DNA of 64,000 nt from Mauremys mutica (Eukaryota > Chordata > Testudines > Geoemydidae), in assembly GCF_020497125.1 (NCBI RefSeq), contig NC_059081.1, forward strand, positions 13,983,105 to 14,047,104, in the 5' to 3' direction. Made by a program: the position numbers and the translations under genes. Numbering within the stretch: the first letter of the stretch is position 1; the number at the start of each line of letters is the position of its first letter. Below the pieces are notes generated by a model. The model saw only the letters and a program-made list of their open reading frames with translations, was not told the origin of the DNA and searched no databases. This document shows positions 47,451-58,599 of this stretch, one piece after another.

Positions 47451-48060
47451 GATTCATTATAAAAAGAGGGAGAGAAGTAAGGGTGTGCTTTGGGAGGAGG
47501 AAAGGAGGGATGGAGAAGGCCATTTAAAAAAATTCAGAGTAACGGCATCCTTCTGGTTGGGCTGTCCACGGGGGTGGAGTGGGCGGGTGCACGGAGCCTC
47601 CCCCCACGCGTTCTTACACGTCTGGGTGAGGAGGCTAAGGAACATGGTGAGGGGGGAGGGTGGTTATACAGAGGCTGCAGCGGCACTCTGTGATCCTGCT
47701 GCCGTTCCTGATACTCCACAAGACGCCGGAGCATGTCAGTTTGATCACGCAGCAGCCCCAGAGTTGCATCCCGCCACCGCTGATCTTCCTGCCGCCACCG
47801 CTGATTTTCCTGCCGGTCTTCCTGCCGCCACCTCTCATCTCGGTTGTCCCTCCTGTCCTCACGTTCATCCCTCCTGTCCTCACGTTCACTGGCCTCTTTC
47901 CTGTAATTTGAAACCACGTCCTTCCACTCATTCAGATGAGCTCTTTCATTGCGTGTAACTTCCATAATATCCGAGAACATCTCATCTCGCGTCTTCTTTT
48001 TCCTCCGCCTTATCTGTGCTAGCCTTTGGGATGGAGGAGGGACGCTTGAAAAATTTGCAG

Positions 48061-48958
48061 CTGCATGAGGGAGATAAATATTTAGAAAGATACATTTTAC
48101 AGAACAATGGTTATACTCTTTCACAGTGAAAAGCACTATTCACGTTACATAGCACATGTGATTTCCCTACAAGGTCGCATTTTTCATCTTAATAGTGACT
48201 GCTTGCATCTCTGGGGTTACAGATCTCAGACACAGGTCCAGGCATCAGGATTCAGCTTGCATGCGGCCATGGTAAGCCACTGTCTCAGTGATTTACCCCT
48301 CCCCCCCAACGCATGGCTAATACCACGCTAGCTCCCTGCTAATCAACAACCTTCCCCCTCCCCCACACCCACTGCTTGTCCGGTAGCTTGGGGAAGATCG
48401 CCTCGCCGGTGACCACACAGAAAAGATCATCGGCATTTCACTCCTCCCCTCCCCCCGCTTCGCTACGTGCAGGAAAGTGTTTTTTTTAAGCTGCTGCATT
48501 CCACGAACCCAGTAGAAAAATGGCCACCCCCCTTACTTAAATTCCTGATTTTTAACCAGGTTATCCTGAACGATATCACTTTGCTGAGGATAACAGAACA
48601 AGATAAAGAGCGGATGCTTCTTGAATGCCAGCAGTCACCAGGACCATACGCTGCTATGCTTTGCCACGCAATGATACCTGATTACTTGCTACATGCATGG
48701 CATGGTAAAGTGTCCTACCATGGTGGGCGGAACAAGGATGCCTTGCCCAGAAACCTTCTGCAAAGGCTTCTGGAGTACCTACAGGAGCGCTTCATCGAGA
48801 TGTCCCTGGAGGATTTCCTCTCAATCCCCGGACATGTTAACAAACTTTTCTAAGTAACTATACTGTCTGTGAATGCATCCCAAGTCCTCAGGGCAAATCA
48901 ATCATTAAAAAAGGCTTGCTTAAAAAACACTGTTTGCTATTTGCAAAGGTACACTCAC
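48061..48958 (-). other. Intron of the Harbinger SANT gene
   Basis: This 898-nt intron has a GTGAGT donor and a pyrimidine-containing acceptor ending in CAG. The coding frame joins as phase 1 (G + CT giving Ala). It contains an intact ORF on the opposite strand at 48467-48853. The remaining sequence, 48100-48466, is C-rich and has no recognised content. Confidence 0.75.
48467..48853 (+). CDS. Unknown 128-aa ORF nested antisense in the SANT intron
   Basis: This frame is intact although both known genes of the element are broken. It starts MQESVFFKLLHSTNPVEKW and ends in a helical, coding-looking tail (LLQRLLEYLQERFIEMSLED). The first roughly 30 codons may be non-coding: a splice-acceptor-like 'tttttaaccag' runs just before 48560, so the real unit could be a 3' exon starting there. 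An ATTAAA poly(A)-like signal lies at 48904-48909, about 50 nt after the stop. It lies on the transposase strand, 1.15 kb downstream of the transposase. I recognise no domain: the protein is small, weakly charged, without signal peptide or membrane segment. It could be a third Harbinger protein, an alternative 3' exon of the transposase transcript, or captured host sequence. Confidence 0.55.
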   Translation: MQESVFFKLLHSTNPVEKWPPPLLKFLIFNQVILNDITLLRITEQDKERMLLECQQSPGPYAAMLCHAMIPDYLLHAWHGKVSYHGGRNKDALPRNLLQRLLEYLQERFIEMSLEDFLSIPGHVNKLF

Positions 48959-49872
48959 CAGAGCTCCCTTCCAGGGCGTCATTCTCTGGAATAGTTGCTT
49001 GTGAGGGCTGGGAGCAGGGTAATTCCGTCAGGGTGATAAAAAGCTCCTGGCTGCTGGGGGTCACGGAGTGCTGTGTGCTCTCTGCGAGGTCTTCCTCTTC
49101 TTCTTCCTCTTCATCTTCCCCGTCTGCATAATCCTCAGACATGGCAGAGATTACAACCCCCACCTCAGAATCCACGGTCGGGGTGGGGTACTTGTGGCGC
49201 AGCCCCCTAAAATTGCATGCAGCTCATCATAGAAGCGGCATGTTTTTCGACCTGCCCCGGACCTTCCGTTTGCTTCTTTGGTTTTCTGGTAGGCTTGTCT
49301 GAGCTCCTTAACTTTCACTCTGCACTGCACGGAGTCCCTGCTGTGGCCTTTAGCCGTCATAGCCTTAGAAATTCTTTCAAATACTTTTTCATTTCGTCTT
49401 TTGGAACGCAGTTCTGTTAGCACTGAATCCTCTCCCCATATAGCGATCAGATCCAGGAGCTCCCGAGCGGTCCATGCTGGGGCTCTTTTTTGATTCTCAG
49501 GAGACTGCATTGTTAACTGTGCTGATGAGCTGTGCGTGGTCACCTGTGATGATGAGCTCTCCACGCTGTCGAAGCAGGAAACGAATTTCAAAAGTTCGCG
49601 GGGCTTTTCCTGTCTACCTGGCCAGTGCATCCGAGTTGAGAATGCTGTCCAGAGCGGTCAGTGGTGCACTGTGGGATAGCTCCCGGAGGCCAATACCGTC
49701 GATTGCGGCCACACTAACCCTATTCCGATATGTTAATACCGATATTAGCGCTACTCCTCTCGTCGGGCAGGAGTACAGAAACCGATTTAAAGAGCCATTA
49801 AAATCGATATAAGGTGCCTCCTAGTGTGGACGGTTGTGGCGTTAAATCGGTTTTACGCTCCTAAAACCGATT

Positions 49873-49899
49873 TAAACGCCTAGTGTAGACCAGGCCTGA
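49873..49899 (-). repeat. Harbinger right end: terminal inverted repeat plus TGA target duplication
   Basis: The right terminal repeat, read on -, begins GGCCTGGTCTACACTA and is followed outward by TGA (49897-49899), matching the left duplication. The neighbouring subterminal sequence repeats an 'aaaccgattta' type motif several times, as does the left end ('aaaccggttt'). Confidence 0.85.
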
Positions 49900-50939
49900 G
49901 GCTCAGAAAAGCCTGGAGGTCTAAAATTAGCCACATGAATCTAAAATAAAAGTTCCCAGTATCGCTAACTGGATGCAAGTTAGCAAAATTAATGATTCAG
50001 GCTGTGGGAGCAGAAAGATAGGAGCCCTATCCCCACTTACACCATGAAGCTTTGGTATACTGCAGTATGAAAACTGTGAAGTTCTAGAAAAGCATAATTT
50101 CATTCAGTATTTTTCAGGTGCTTAGTGTGTGCCTGTGTGTGATGGGGAGTGATGGTTTAAAAAAGAATGAAATGAAATAATACAGCTGCTATTCCACCTT
50201 TGGTCAAGTTAAAAATCCCTTTTAGAATTAAATATCTGGGCGTGGTTGAGTTGTAGGTAAAAGATGATAATATATCAAGGAGCTCACAAAATTAACACAC
50301 ATTTCTAACTCTATCAAGCTGACATGCATCGTCTGTTGCATCATCAATGCATGTTCCATCATGTTGCTTCATTCAGACTCTGCACTAATTTTCAAATAAT
50401 ATTTACAAACCAAAGGGTTTTGTTCGGGGAAGGACAGAAGACTTTGGCAGGAGCTCAAGAAGCTATTTGCTGCTATAGGGCTAGTGGCTATTCCGTGTTC
50501 AGTCTTCAAAACTGTTCAATAACTTTGGGGGTGGAATGATGTTTCGTTAGCTACTTGACGCTCCTTGTTTACACCTGCGGTCATTAGTTACAACAAGTAG
50601 TGAGATATTCCATATCTAAACATCTTTAATAAAGAGCCTTAAGGACCCAATGCTAACACACCCTCTGCTTTCACTGTCAGAGATCCAAGTTCACATGGTG
50701 AACTAAGCAGGAACAATGGAACTGTACCTGCTAACATCCACATGAATCTAGACAGAAAGGAAAATTATCTGAAAAGCTGGTATCTAAGTGTATAGTTTGA
50801 GGCACTACATTGGTGTTTAAGATGTGAATCCCTTTAGGTAGTTTTCCTTTCAATTGATTGTAAAAAAAGACAATGTTCAGATAAGAAGACAGGTCATGTT
50901 CCCCAGTTTAACAAAGATCCTTCTCTCTGGGTTACCTCA
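49900..50939. other. No gene recognised
   Basis: Unique AT-rich DNA following the Harbinger; the first ~30 bp are MIR-like. Confidence 0.4.
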
Positions 50940-51228
50940 AAGCACTTTACAAATGTTATTTAAACCTCATGATGCCCTTTGTGAAACAGATATTGCAGAT
51001 GGGTAAACTGAGGCACAGAAAGATTTTTTTTTTAATTCATGGCCTGATTTTTCAGAGGTTCTGCATCTGTATCTCCCACTGACTTCAACTGCAGTTGTGA
51101 GTACTCAGCACTTGTGAAAATTAGTTACTTGTTCAAGGTCATACAGCAAGTCAGTACAGAGCCAGGAAAAGTAACCTGATCTTCTAATTCTCAGTCCTGC
51201 TCTTTGACTCAGGACAAACCCTGCTCCC
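50940..51228 (-). mobile_element. MIR SINE with small nested palindrome
   Basis: Antisense MIR ('gggtaaactgaggcacagaa', 'cttgttcaaggtcatacagc', 'tacagagccagg'). A small element at about 51040-51118 ('ggcctgatttttcagagg' with inverted 'agcacttgtgaaaatta') interrupts it. Confidence 0.7.
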
Positions 51229-51231
51229 TAT

Positions 51232-51405
51232 GGGCTTGTCTACATGGGGAAATTGACCAACATAACTTAGTGGTGTACTGATTCTGGAATAAAAATCACT
51301 TTTATTCCAGAATAGTGGCCAAATAGGAAGCTATTTCACAATAGTTATAGCAAAGTAGCTTATTCCACTAAAGATATACCAGTCAATTTCCCCATGTAGA
51401 CACCC
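51232..51405. mobile_element. MITE with long terminal inverted repeats (Harbinger-like)
   Basis: The ends GGGCTTGTCTACATGGGG and, inverted, GGGTGTCTACATGGGG continue as near-perfect repeats for about 25 bp. Flanks are TAT (51229-51231) and TAA (51406-51408), compatible with a decayed TWA duplication. An internal 'attctggaataaaa' / 'ttttattccagaat' inverted pair makes most of the element palindromic. It abuts a MIR fragment. Confidence 0.7.
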
Positions 51406-51807
51406 TAAGTGGCCTCCCCTTCCAGTGGTGGTCTGGCCTATACTTACGTGAATTTGCCATTGGCACAGTTACCTTCACATTCTTGCAATTTAAAGTGCAC
51501 AATAAATTAGGTCCAGGTAGTTTTCATGACTGGGGGCAAATCTTTGCACTGCATTTTCCTGTCAGATTGGCAAAGCTTCATGGTGAACAAGAGCATAAAA
51601 GCTGTGCAATTGTTTTGCCAGAAAGTGAAGAAAGTGTGTGAGTTGGCAGGATATGAGCAAAAGCTGACAGGCCAGGGCCTTTTGAAGTAGTTTCTTTTAT
51701 CCATGCAGATCTGTTTGTACTGATCTATATTTTGTAAATCAGCTGTGGAGCAGGGGGAACACAAATAGCATCAGAGCTGGGAAATAATATCAGAGCAAAA
51801 AAAATAA

Positions 51808-51898
51808 TTGTGGGCCCAGATGTTTTGTTGGTGTAAGTATTTCCATTGACTTCAGTGCAGCTGTACCAACTTGTACATCAACTGAGGATCTAACCTAT
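51808..51898. repeat. Small palindromic MITE
   Basis: 'gggcccagatgttttgttgg' and 'acatcaactgaggatctaac' flank 'ttccattgacttcagtgc'. Confidence 0.5.
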
Positions 51899-52024
51899 TG
51901 TCTTTCAGGGCTGCCTTAAGACAATCCTCTACATATGTGCCAACTATATGCCACAAAGGAGCCATTGTGGTCCCATTTCACTATTATTGCCTAAGTAGGT
52001 ACTTATACTGCCCTCATCACAATC

Positions 52025-52228
52025 ATTAATGGGTTTTGTCCTCACAACACTCTTGAGAAGTAGAAAAGTACAATCCCCTCTGTAGAGATGGGAACTGAGG
52101 CACAAGGTAGATTAAGTGATTTGGCCACGGTCACACAGGCAGTCTCTGGTTGAGATGGGAATTGAATCCACATCTCTTAATACTCATTCTAGTGCTTATT
52201 CAGTAGATCATCCTTCCTGTGATGGGGC
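52025..52228 (-). mobile_element. MIR SINE fragment
   Basis: Antisense 'gatgggaactgaggcaca', 'attaagtgatttggccacgg', 'gggaattgaatccacatc'. It lies 35 bp upstream of the Cry SINE at 52262. Confidence 0.75.
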
Positions 52229-52261
52229 AGGCTGCCCCAGCGCCACAGATCCTGGAAGAGC

Positions 52262-52432
52262 TACAGCAGGACAGTGGGGAGGGATAGCTCAGTGGTTTGA
52301 ACATTGGCCTGCTAAACCCAGGGTTGTGAGCTCCATCCTTCAGGGGGCCATTTAGGGATTTAGTTGGGGATTGGTCCTGCTTTGAACTAGATTACCTCCT
52401 AAGGCCCCTTCCAACCCTGATATTCTATGATT
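52262..52432 (+). mobile_element. Cry-type SINE, variant tail
   Basis: A-box 'tagctcagtggtttgaac' and B-box region 'gggttgtgagctccatcc' are followed by the same middle ('gggggccatttagggatt') but a different CR1-like tail ('cttccaaccctgatattc'). It therefore belongs to a different subfamily from the copies at 20.2 and 24.2 kb. Confidence 0.85.
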
Positions 52433-53288
52433 AAGATATTAAAATGGTGTCAAATGTTCAGCAACAACTTAGTGGTCAGTATGTTAGACTTTGTCAAAGT
52501 GATAGTGGGAACTTGGGTTATCTTCCAGGCTACTCCATAGCTTACCTGGCAGGCTGCTGCAGAGTAGTTTCCAGGATCCTGGTTACCCTTCAACCTATCA
52601 CATTGTTTGACAGGGAGCTAGGAGCCTGGAAACCCTAGGAGTGACAGCTCCCAAGCTCTGCAGCCTGCTCCATTCCCTTTCACTGAGGCTTTTGACGTTT
52701 TAGTTGTCATTGCAAATTAGAGCAAAATCAAATGTTCAAAATATGAAAATCCTCTGCAAAATGGAATTACCTTTTCTCTGAACAGCTCTAGCAATTGGGA
52801 AATATGTAAGCATATTCCAATGCTGCTTTGTTTTTGAGTATATCTATATAGCTATAGCTATATACATAATTAGGGAAGAGGATAACCCACTTTGTTATCA
52901 CAGTTTGCCTTCGGCATTCAAGAAATGCCAAATCCAAATAAAAGGGGAAAACAGCTTGAGAGAGTCTAAGCCAGTGAGGGGTTCCTTGCAACGAAGATGA
53001 GTTGCATGATAGATCTGAGGTGGGTGGGAGAAAAGAGGGTCATATGCCCTGATAAGAGTCAATCAAAGTCAAATAAGGGTTGAATTACATAGACAGTCTT
53101 AAAGGCAAGGACAACAGCCAATATAGTATTTTCAAAATGACTGGTGATTTAGGTGTCTTGTTTTTGGGGCCCAACTTTAAGCCCCTGAAAGGAGTCTGAT
53201 TTTTCAGAGACAGCTGAGCTGAGCTGAACATCCACCATTCAAAAAGCAGACCCCTTTAAGGTGTCACAAATGGGTACAAAAAATTAAT

Positions 53289-53385
53289 AAAAAGCAACAA
53301 GGAGTCCTGTGGCACTTTAAAGACTAACAGATGTATGGGAGCATAAGCTTTCGTGGGTAAATACCCACTTCGTCAGATGCATGGG
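53289..53385 (-). mobile_element. Penelope-like copy with intact CUGANGA box
   Basis: Antisense copy with 3' limit at 'ttgttgcttttt', again short of the full 3' end. Its core (53343-53376, -) has CTGACGA, hairpin GTGGGT-ATTT-ACCCAC, GAAAGC-TTAT-GC-TC. This is the only copy here with the intact CUGANGA consensus. No target duplication was recognised. Confidence 0.65.
53343..53376 (-). ncRNA. Hammerhead-ribozyme-like motif
   Basis: On the - strand: CTGACGA, one extra A, a perfect 6-bp stem II with a 4-nt loop, GAAA, a 2-3-bp stem III with loop TTAT, then TC at the expected cleavage position. Hammerhead core residues C3 U4 G5 A6 N7 G8 A9 and G12 A13 A14 are all present. The extra A before stem II and the lack of an obvious stem I (flanks do not pair) are departures, so activity is doubtful or needs a partner molecule. 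Confidence 0.4.
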
Positions 53386-56300
53386 ATCATTTTCACTTGT
53401 GAAAATCTTAGGTAAGTAGTTTAACCTTAAAGTGGTAGACAAGTGGGAAGGATCACTGAAGAGATTTGAAGGAAGGGGGTTGCTGTGGAAAGAGGATATT
53501 AGTGGCTATATTATATACGGGTTGGAGAGGGTTGACATGTAAGCTAGAGAAGAGCAGGAAGTTGCAGCAATGAAGACATTGGGTATAAGTCAGTGCAGTG
53601 TTTGGCCCAGTATCTATATGGCAAATGACTAGGTGCAGTGAGTCTGAAAAACGCAACTGGAACAGAATAGAAAATAAATGTTAAAATGTACTTATGGAGG
53701 AGTGGAAAGGGAACATTGAATCTGGTGAGCCTGCCGGTGCAGCAAGAGAGAAAATGGCGCTGGTTGGTGCCAGGCATTGTGTGAGCAAGTGCTACCCAGG
53801 CTTCACAAGTACAGCTCTGCCCATGTACCTCACCCTGCCTTGCTGTAGTCCTTGTGTTCATCGAGGACTAGACCTCTCCTGAGTGTAGTCTGCCAACTGC
53901 GCCAAATAGTGCTGAACTTGATGGTGGGTTTTGTATGACACAAAGGCCCGCTAGAGGCTGTAATACCATAAACATTTCATTGGTGACCTAGGACAGCTTT
54001 TAAAGCAGAGATTAAAGGCTAGTGACATTAATCTACAGTACTATTTGCGGCAGATATTTATGAAACATACAACACATAAGGGGTAGTGAGGATATGGAGA
54101 TAACTAGATGCAGTGTTTGTACTGGAAAGTCTGTCATTTCAGCCAGGAAAGCAGGCTGCAGGCAAATCCGCTAATCCCCAGAAGAAAACATTCACAAAAC
54201 AGTTTATTGAGGCAAGGTGTTTTGGAAAGGGTTATACAGCAGCTAGAGACTGGAAGGATGCTGTATTACTATAGACAGAAGGGCTGGCTGATTGCATTTT
54301 CCAGGTGTCAGCTTCTTTTTAACACACATTAAACATTTTGAACCCAGGCTGACATAGCACAGTCGCTGTAATACAGAGATTATGTACCATGGAAGTAATG
54401 ATGGGAAAATTGAAAGGGCCTGGACAGATTAAATACTGAGAGGACAAATCTTAACTGTGCCCCATAGGTTTCCTACTAGGTATCCTAAATCCTTATGTTC
54501 GATACTCATGGATATACAGATCAATGGCTACTAGCTGCAAGATAATTAACACGACTCATCTCAGCTTTTCTAGAACCCTGCACCTTATTTAATGTGCTGT
54601 CTATAGGTGGTCAAGTGTTAGATAGCTAACAGCCACTGGTTTACCATTTAATCACATGTAGACATGGAGAATTAACATGGCAGTACCCTCTTGAATTCTC
54701 ACAAGGACTTTTCTTATGCTTGTGTTATGATAGATTACCTTGCATCTCTGTATTCCTAGTATTTTTGTTTCTTAATTTTTTCCTACTGCTAAAATGATTT
54801 TGTTCTCTTTACGTATTTTCTTTTCTCTAAACCTGGGTAGCTCGAATGTAGTCATTGTTGGCACAGTTAAGATTTTCCTGTGGACCTCCAAGTTGTAAGT
54901 TGTGACTATCCCTTGGATTTTCTATTTCTGATATGACAGAGAGCTTGGTAATGATTGAAAACTGAACACATCTGGCATTAGTGAGGGGTCAGATATTAGA
55001 ATCTCTTTACAGGAGGCTTATGAGAATTCTTCTCTTGGACCTGACATTGGAGCCCCAAACTGTAATATTTATTATCCTTGTCTAATATTGGAGAATGATC
55101 AATAATATTTGCTTATTGGACATCTAAGCAGACTGAGATGTCAGCACTCACAAGAACTAATGCATCACACATTGAAGAAGCCCCATCTTCCCTATGAATA
55201 TAATTAGGTATTTTACTAGCTGATCAATATTAAATATAGAGGATTAGTGGAGGTATAAAACACGGTACCATTAGATCACTATCATGAGACCCTAGGATTT
55301 TTTATTATTATTTTTATTTTGGCTTAGACAGCAGTGTACAGAGCTTCCAGATTTTATGAAATATGAAACTTTGTCCAGGATTTTATTGTATTTATTTTTT
55401 AGCTTTTGAAGAAATGACAGATTTTAAAAGTAGAATTTTTATGAATCTTCAGTATCTGCCTTCAGCTTCCATGAGCCTTGGGCACACAGTCTTGTAAACA
55501 GTATCCTAGATATGTGCATCCCAAACAAACAGTAAGGAAGAAAGACACAAAATCACTTTCTTCAGACTACCTTGGGCTGTTGCTGATGATGTGGCTTAAT
55601 AAGAAGACTGAAGATTTTCCCTAACTAAGGACTATATTGTACTCAATAAAGTAAACAAGAGATGAATTTAGGTAGCAGGGAATAGGTTACTTGCTGGAGG
55701 CAGAGTTATACATCCTTTTTTTACTTCAGATTTGATTTAGAGGCTTGTAAAAGACTTTCCTTTTTAGATATCCAAGCACATTCCTATACTAAAAGGAGAA
55801 AAATAAATCTTTATTTACTGCACTATCTCTCTCAGCTACATATATTCATCAACACCATCATCTTCCTCATCTTCACTTTCTCCTGTTTCTCAGGGTTCAC
55901 TGATAGATGAATGGTTTCCCCCAAGTCTTAGCTGCTTCTCTTCTGTTCGCATATTAGCATTATAGTCGAAAGATAAGATTTAGTATCATGGTTATATAAT
56001 AATTTAATAAGTAGACCTTGGAGAAAAAGAATAGAAGGAGAGACAGAGAAACAGAAATGCTAAAATATTGCTCTGAAAAGGAAACTGATGGAGCTGTTCA
56101 TGAAGAATCAGCCTGGGAAATCTAAAGAATGACACAGACAGAAGACAGTAGGTCTTTCTTAACATGGGCTGAACTGGTTCAGACAAATGACAGGCAATTC
56201 CAAAGATGGAGGCCCTTAAATTCTCCCTTATAGGCCAAGTATTTCATAACTTCCCAATTCCCTGACTTTTGGTATTTTTGACACTTCTTTTGGAACTGGT

Positions 56301-56499
56301 CTGTTTCCTCTGGGAATGACAGCTGTGTTGTGAGTCCCATTGATGGTGTACATTTCTGAGAGAATGCCTATGCCAAGCCACTGGCAGTCAATATTTCAGT
56401 TGTGACCCACCTCTGAGGAAAGCTGTAACTTAAATATAAGAAAAGACTGCTACATTGTTCCTGCTGTGTAATTTTATTTTTGAACATGAATACCACTAT
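53386..56499. other. No gene recognised
   Basis: Unique AT-rich DNA; the frames near 53453-53882 overlap on both strands. Nothing else is visible. Confidence 0.4.
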
Positions 56500-58080
56500 T
56501 AATTTAGGTAGCAGGGTAGCAAGGTAGCATGCCTCACCAATCTTTTAGAATTTTTTGAAGGGGTCAACAAACATGTGGACAAGGATGATCCAATGGTTAT
56601 AGTGTACTTGGACTTTCAGAAAGCCTTTGACAAGATCCCTCACCAAAGGCTCTTAAGCAAAGCAAGCAGTCATGGGAAAAAGAGGGAAGGTCCTCTCATG
56701 GATCAGTAACTGGTTAAAAGACAAGGATTAAATGGTCAGGATTAAATGGTCAGTTTTCAAAATGGTGAGAGTTACTAGCAGTTCACCCAGGGACCTGTAC
56801 TGGCACCAGTGCTGTTTATAACTGATCCGGGAAAGGGGAAAGAGTTGGCACAATTTGCAAATGATACAAAATTACTCAAGATAGTTAACCCCAAAGTAGA
56901 CTGAGAAGAGTTACAAAGGGTTCCCACAAAACTAGGTGACTAGGCAGCAAAATGGCAGATGAAATTCAGTATTGATAAATGCTAAATAATGCACACTGGA
57001 AAACATAATCTCAATTATACAGACAAAATGATGCTGGCTAAATTAGCTGTTTCTATTCAAGAAGCAGATCTCGGAGTCATTGTGTATAGTTCTCTGAAAA
57101 CATCTGCTCAATGTGCTGCAGCAGCTAAAAAAGCTAACAATGTTAAGAACCACTGGGAAAGGGACAGATCATAAGACAGAAAATATATAATTCCACCCTA
57201 TAAATCCATGGTATGCCCACATCTTGAATAGTGTGTGCAGTTCTGGTCACTCCATCTAAAAAAAAAAAGTATATTGGAAAAAGTACAGAGAAGATCAACA
57301 AAAATGATAAAGGGTATGGAATAGCTTCCATATGAGGAAAACCTAACAGAATATTAGGAACCATTATGAAAGAGATAGGTAATATAAATATAATAATGCC
57401 ACTGTATAAATCCATGGTACACCCACACCTTGAATACTGCATGCAGTTCTGGTTGCCCCATCTTGAAAAAAGATATATTAGACTTAGAAAAGGTGCAGAG
57501 AGAGGCAACAAAAATGGGCAACAGTTTCCATATGAGGAGAGATTAAAAAGACTGGGACTTTTCAGGTTGGACAAGAGATGACTAAGAGGGGATAAGATGG
57601 AGGTCTATAAAATCATGAATGGTGTAGAGAAAGTGAATGAGGAAGTATTATTTACCCCTTCACATACCACAAGAATCAGGGATCACCCAATGAAATTAAA
57701 AGGCAACAGGTTTAAAACAAACAGAAAGAAATACTTCTTCATACAACGTCCAGTAAACCTGTGGAACTCACTGCAAGGGGATGTTGTGAAGGCCAAAAGT
57801 AGTATTGGGTTCCAAAAAAAATTAGATAACCTCATGGAGGATAGGTGCATCAATGGCTATTAGCCAACATGGTCATGGATGCAACCCCATTTTCTGGGTG
57901 TCCTAAGCCTCTAACTACCAGAAGGTGGGACTGGAAAACAGGGGACGGATCACTCAATAATTGCCCTGTTTTGTTCATTTCCTCTGAAGCATTTTGTCCT
58001 GGCCTCTGTCAGAAGACAGGATACTGGGCTAAATGGACCACTGCTCTAACACAGTATGACAGTTCTTATGTTCTTATTAA
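56500..58080 (+). mobile_element. CR1 LINE, 5'-truncated, with internal tandem duplication
   Basis: Begins in the RT region (coding for a degenerate LEFFEGVNKHVDKDD...VYLDFQKAFDK) and runs to the canonical CR1 3' end ('acaggatactgggcta...', 'atgttctta'). The C-terminal frame 57597-57863 ([19 protein letters not shown] onward) is open to the natural end of the ORF. The segment from about 57137 to 57350 is repeated at about 57350-57548 (shared 'ataaatccatggta', 'cttccatatgagga'). A small direct repeat 'aggattaaatggtc' occurs twice at 56725-56752. Non-functional. Confidence 0.88.
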
Positions 58081-58599
58081 GGGACTGGATCATGCAATTC
58101 CTTAGTCACATGAGTAGTGTTCACTTTCACTAGTAATCCCATTGAAGCATGTGACTGCGTAAACAAGGATTATTCATGTGTCTAATGGCTTGCAAGGTTG
58201 GCCCACAGATTTGGAGTCACAACAATTTGGTTATGTTAAAACAGATATGAATACTATCTCACATTTATATCCTCTTTCTTCTTAATGGATTCCAGAGCTC
58301 TGTTACTATTGGCAAAATCTTCCTCTCCTCTTAGTCAGAGTATGTATCTCCACTACATATTCCACTCATGCAACCTCTTCTCCTCTCCATTGACGTCCAT
58401 GGGAGTATTCTACATGTCAGACAAGGACAAAACACGTAACGTAGACAAGAGAGATTCACAACCCGAACGTGAGATGTGCAATAGTATCCTCTCTTGCCTA
58501 GTATCCTCCCTTTAGCAGGGGCCATTGTTTTGGGACTGTCAGTAGCTCGGTCTAGGACATTCATGCTGAACCACTTAGTTTTAGTTGTTGCAACCTAGA

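Larger units (their letters stand above)
47534..49510 (-). pseudogene. Harbinger Myb/SANT-like DNA-binding protein, two exons, one frameshift
   Basis: Exon 1 is 49510-48959 and exon 2 is 48060-47534. The start is the Met before QSPENQKRAPAWT; an in-frame ATG at 49630 would add 40 residues. Exon 1 holds a trihelix Myb/SANT domain (PAWTARELLDLIAIWGED ... SRDSVQCRVKVKELRQAYQK) and then an acidic Asp/Glu tract. The donor GTGAGT (from 48958) and the acceptor CATGCAG (ending at 48061) both give phase 1, so the frame continues into exon 2. Exon 2 is a long Arg/Glu/Asp/Gln-rich coiled coil (repeats around RWRQEDQ) with a Pro/Arg-rich tail. A frameshift, consistent with loss of one base in the C-runs at about 49177-49190, separates the SANT domain from the acidic part. 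Exon lengths sum to 1,079 nt, one short of 360 codons. Known: this partner binds the ends and imports the transposase into the nucleus. Confidence 0.88.
45652..49896. mobile_element. PIF/Harbinger DNA transposon, near complete, inactivated
   Basis: Seen: the left end (GGGTACGTCTACACTA) and the inverted right end (GGCCTGGTCTACACTA) share GTCTACACTA. Both are flanked by TGA (45649-45651 and 49897-49899). Inside are a HARBI1-like transposase on +, a two-exon Myb/SANT protein on -, and a third ORF on + inside the SANT intron. The two main genes converge on paired polyadenylation signals near 47.4 kb. Known: PIF/Harbinger elements encode exactly a DDE nuclease plus a Myb-like partner and duplicate 3 bp (usually TWA). 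Joining the flanks across one TGA gives a MIR-like 'aaactgaggctcag' stretch, as seen uninterrupted near 51.0 and 52.1 kb, so both boundaries are well supported. The element is richer in CpG than its surroundings, which suggests moderate age. Confidence 0.93.

Noticed and set aside
47437..47958. 173-codon + frame opposite the SANT second exon
   Set aside because: Shadow of the repetitive coiled-coil coding sequence on -.
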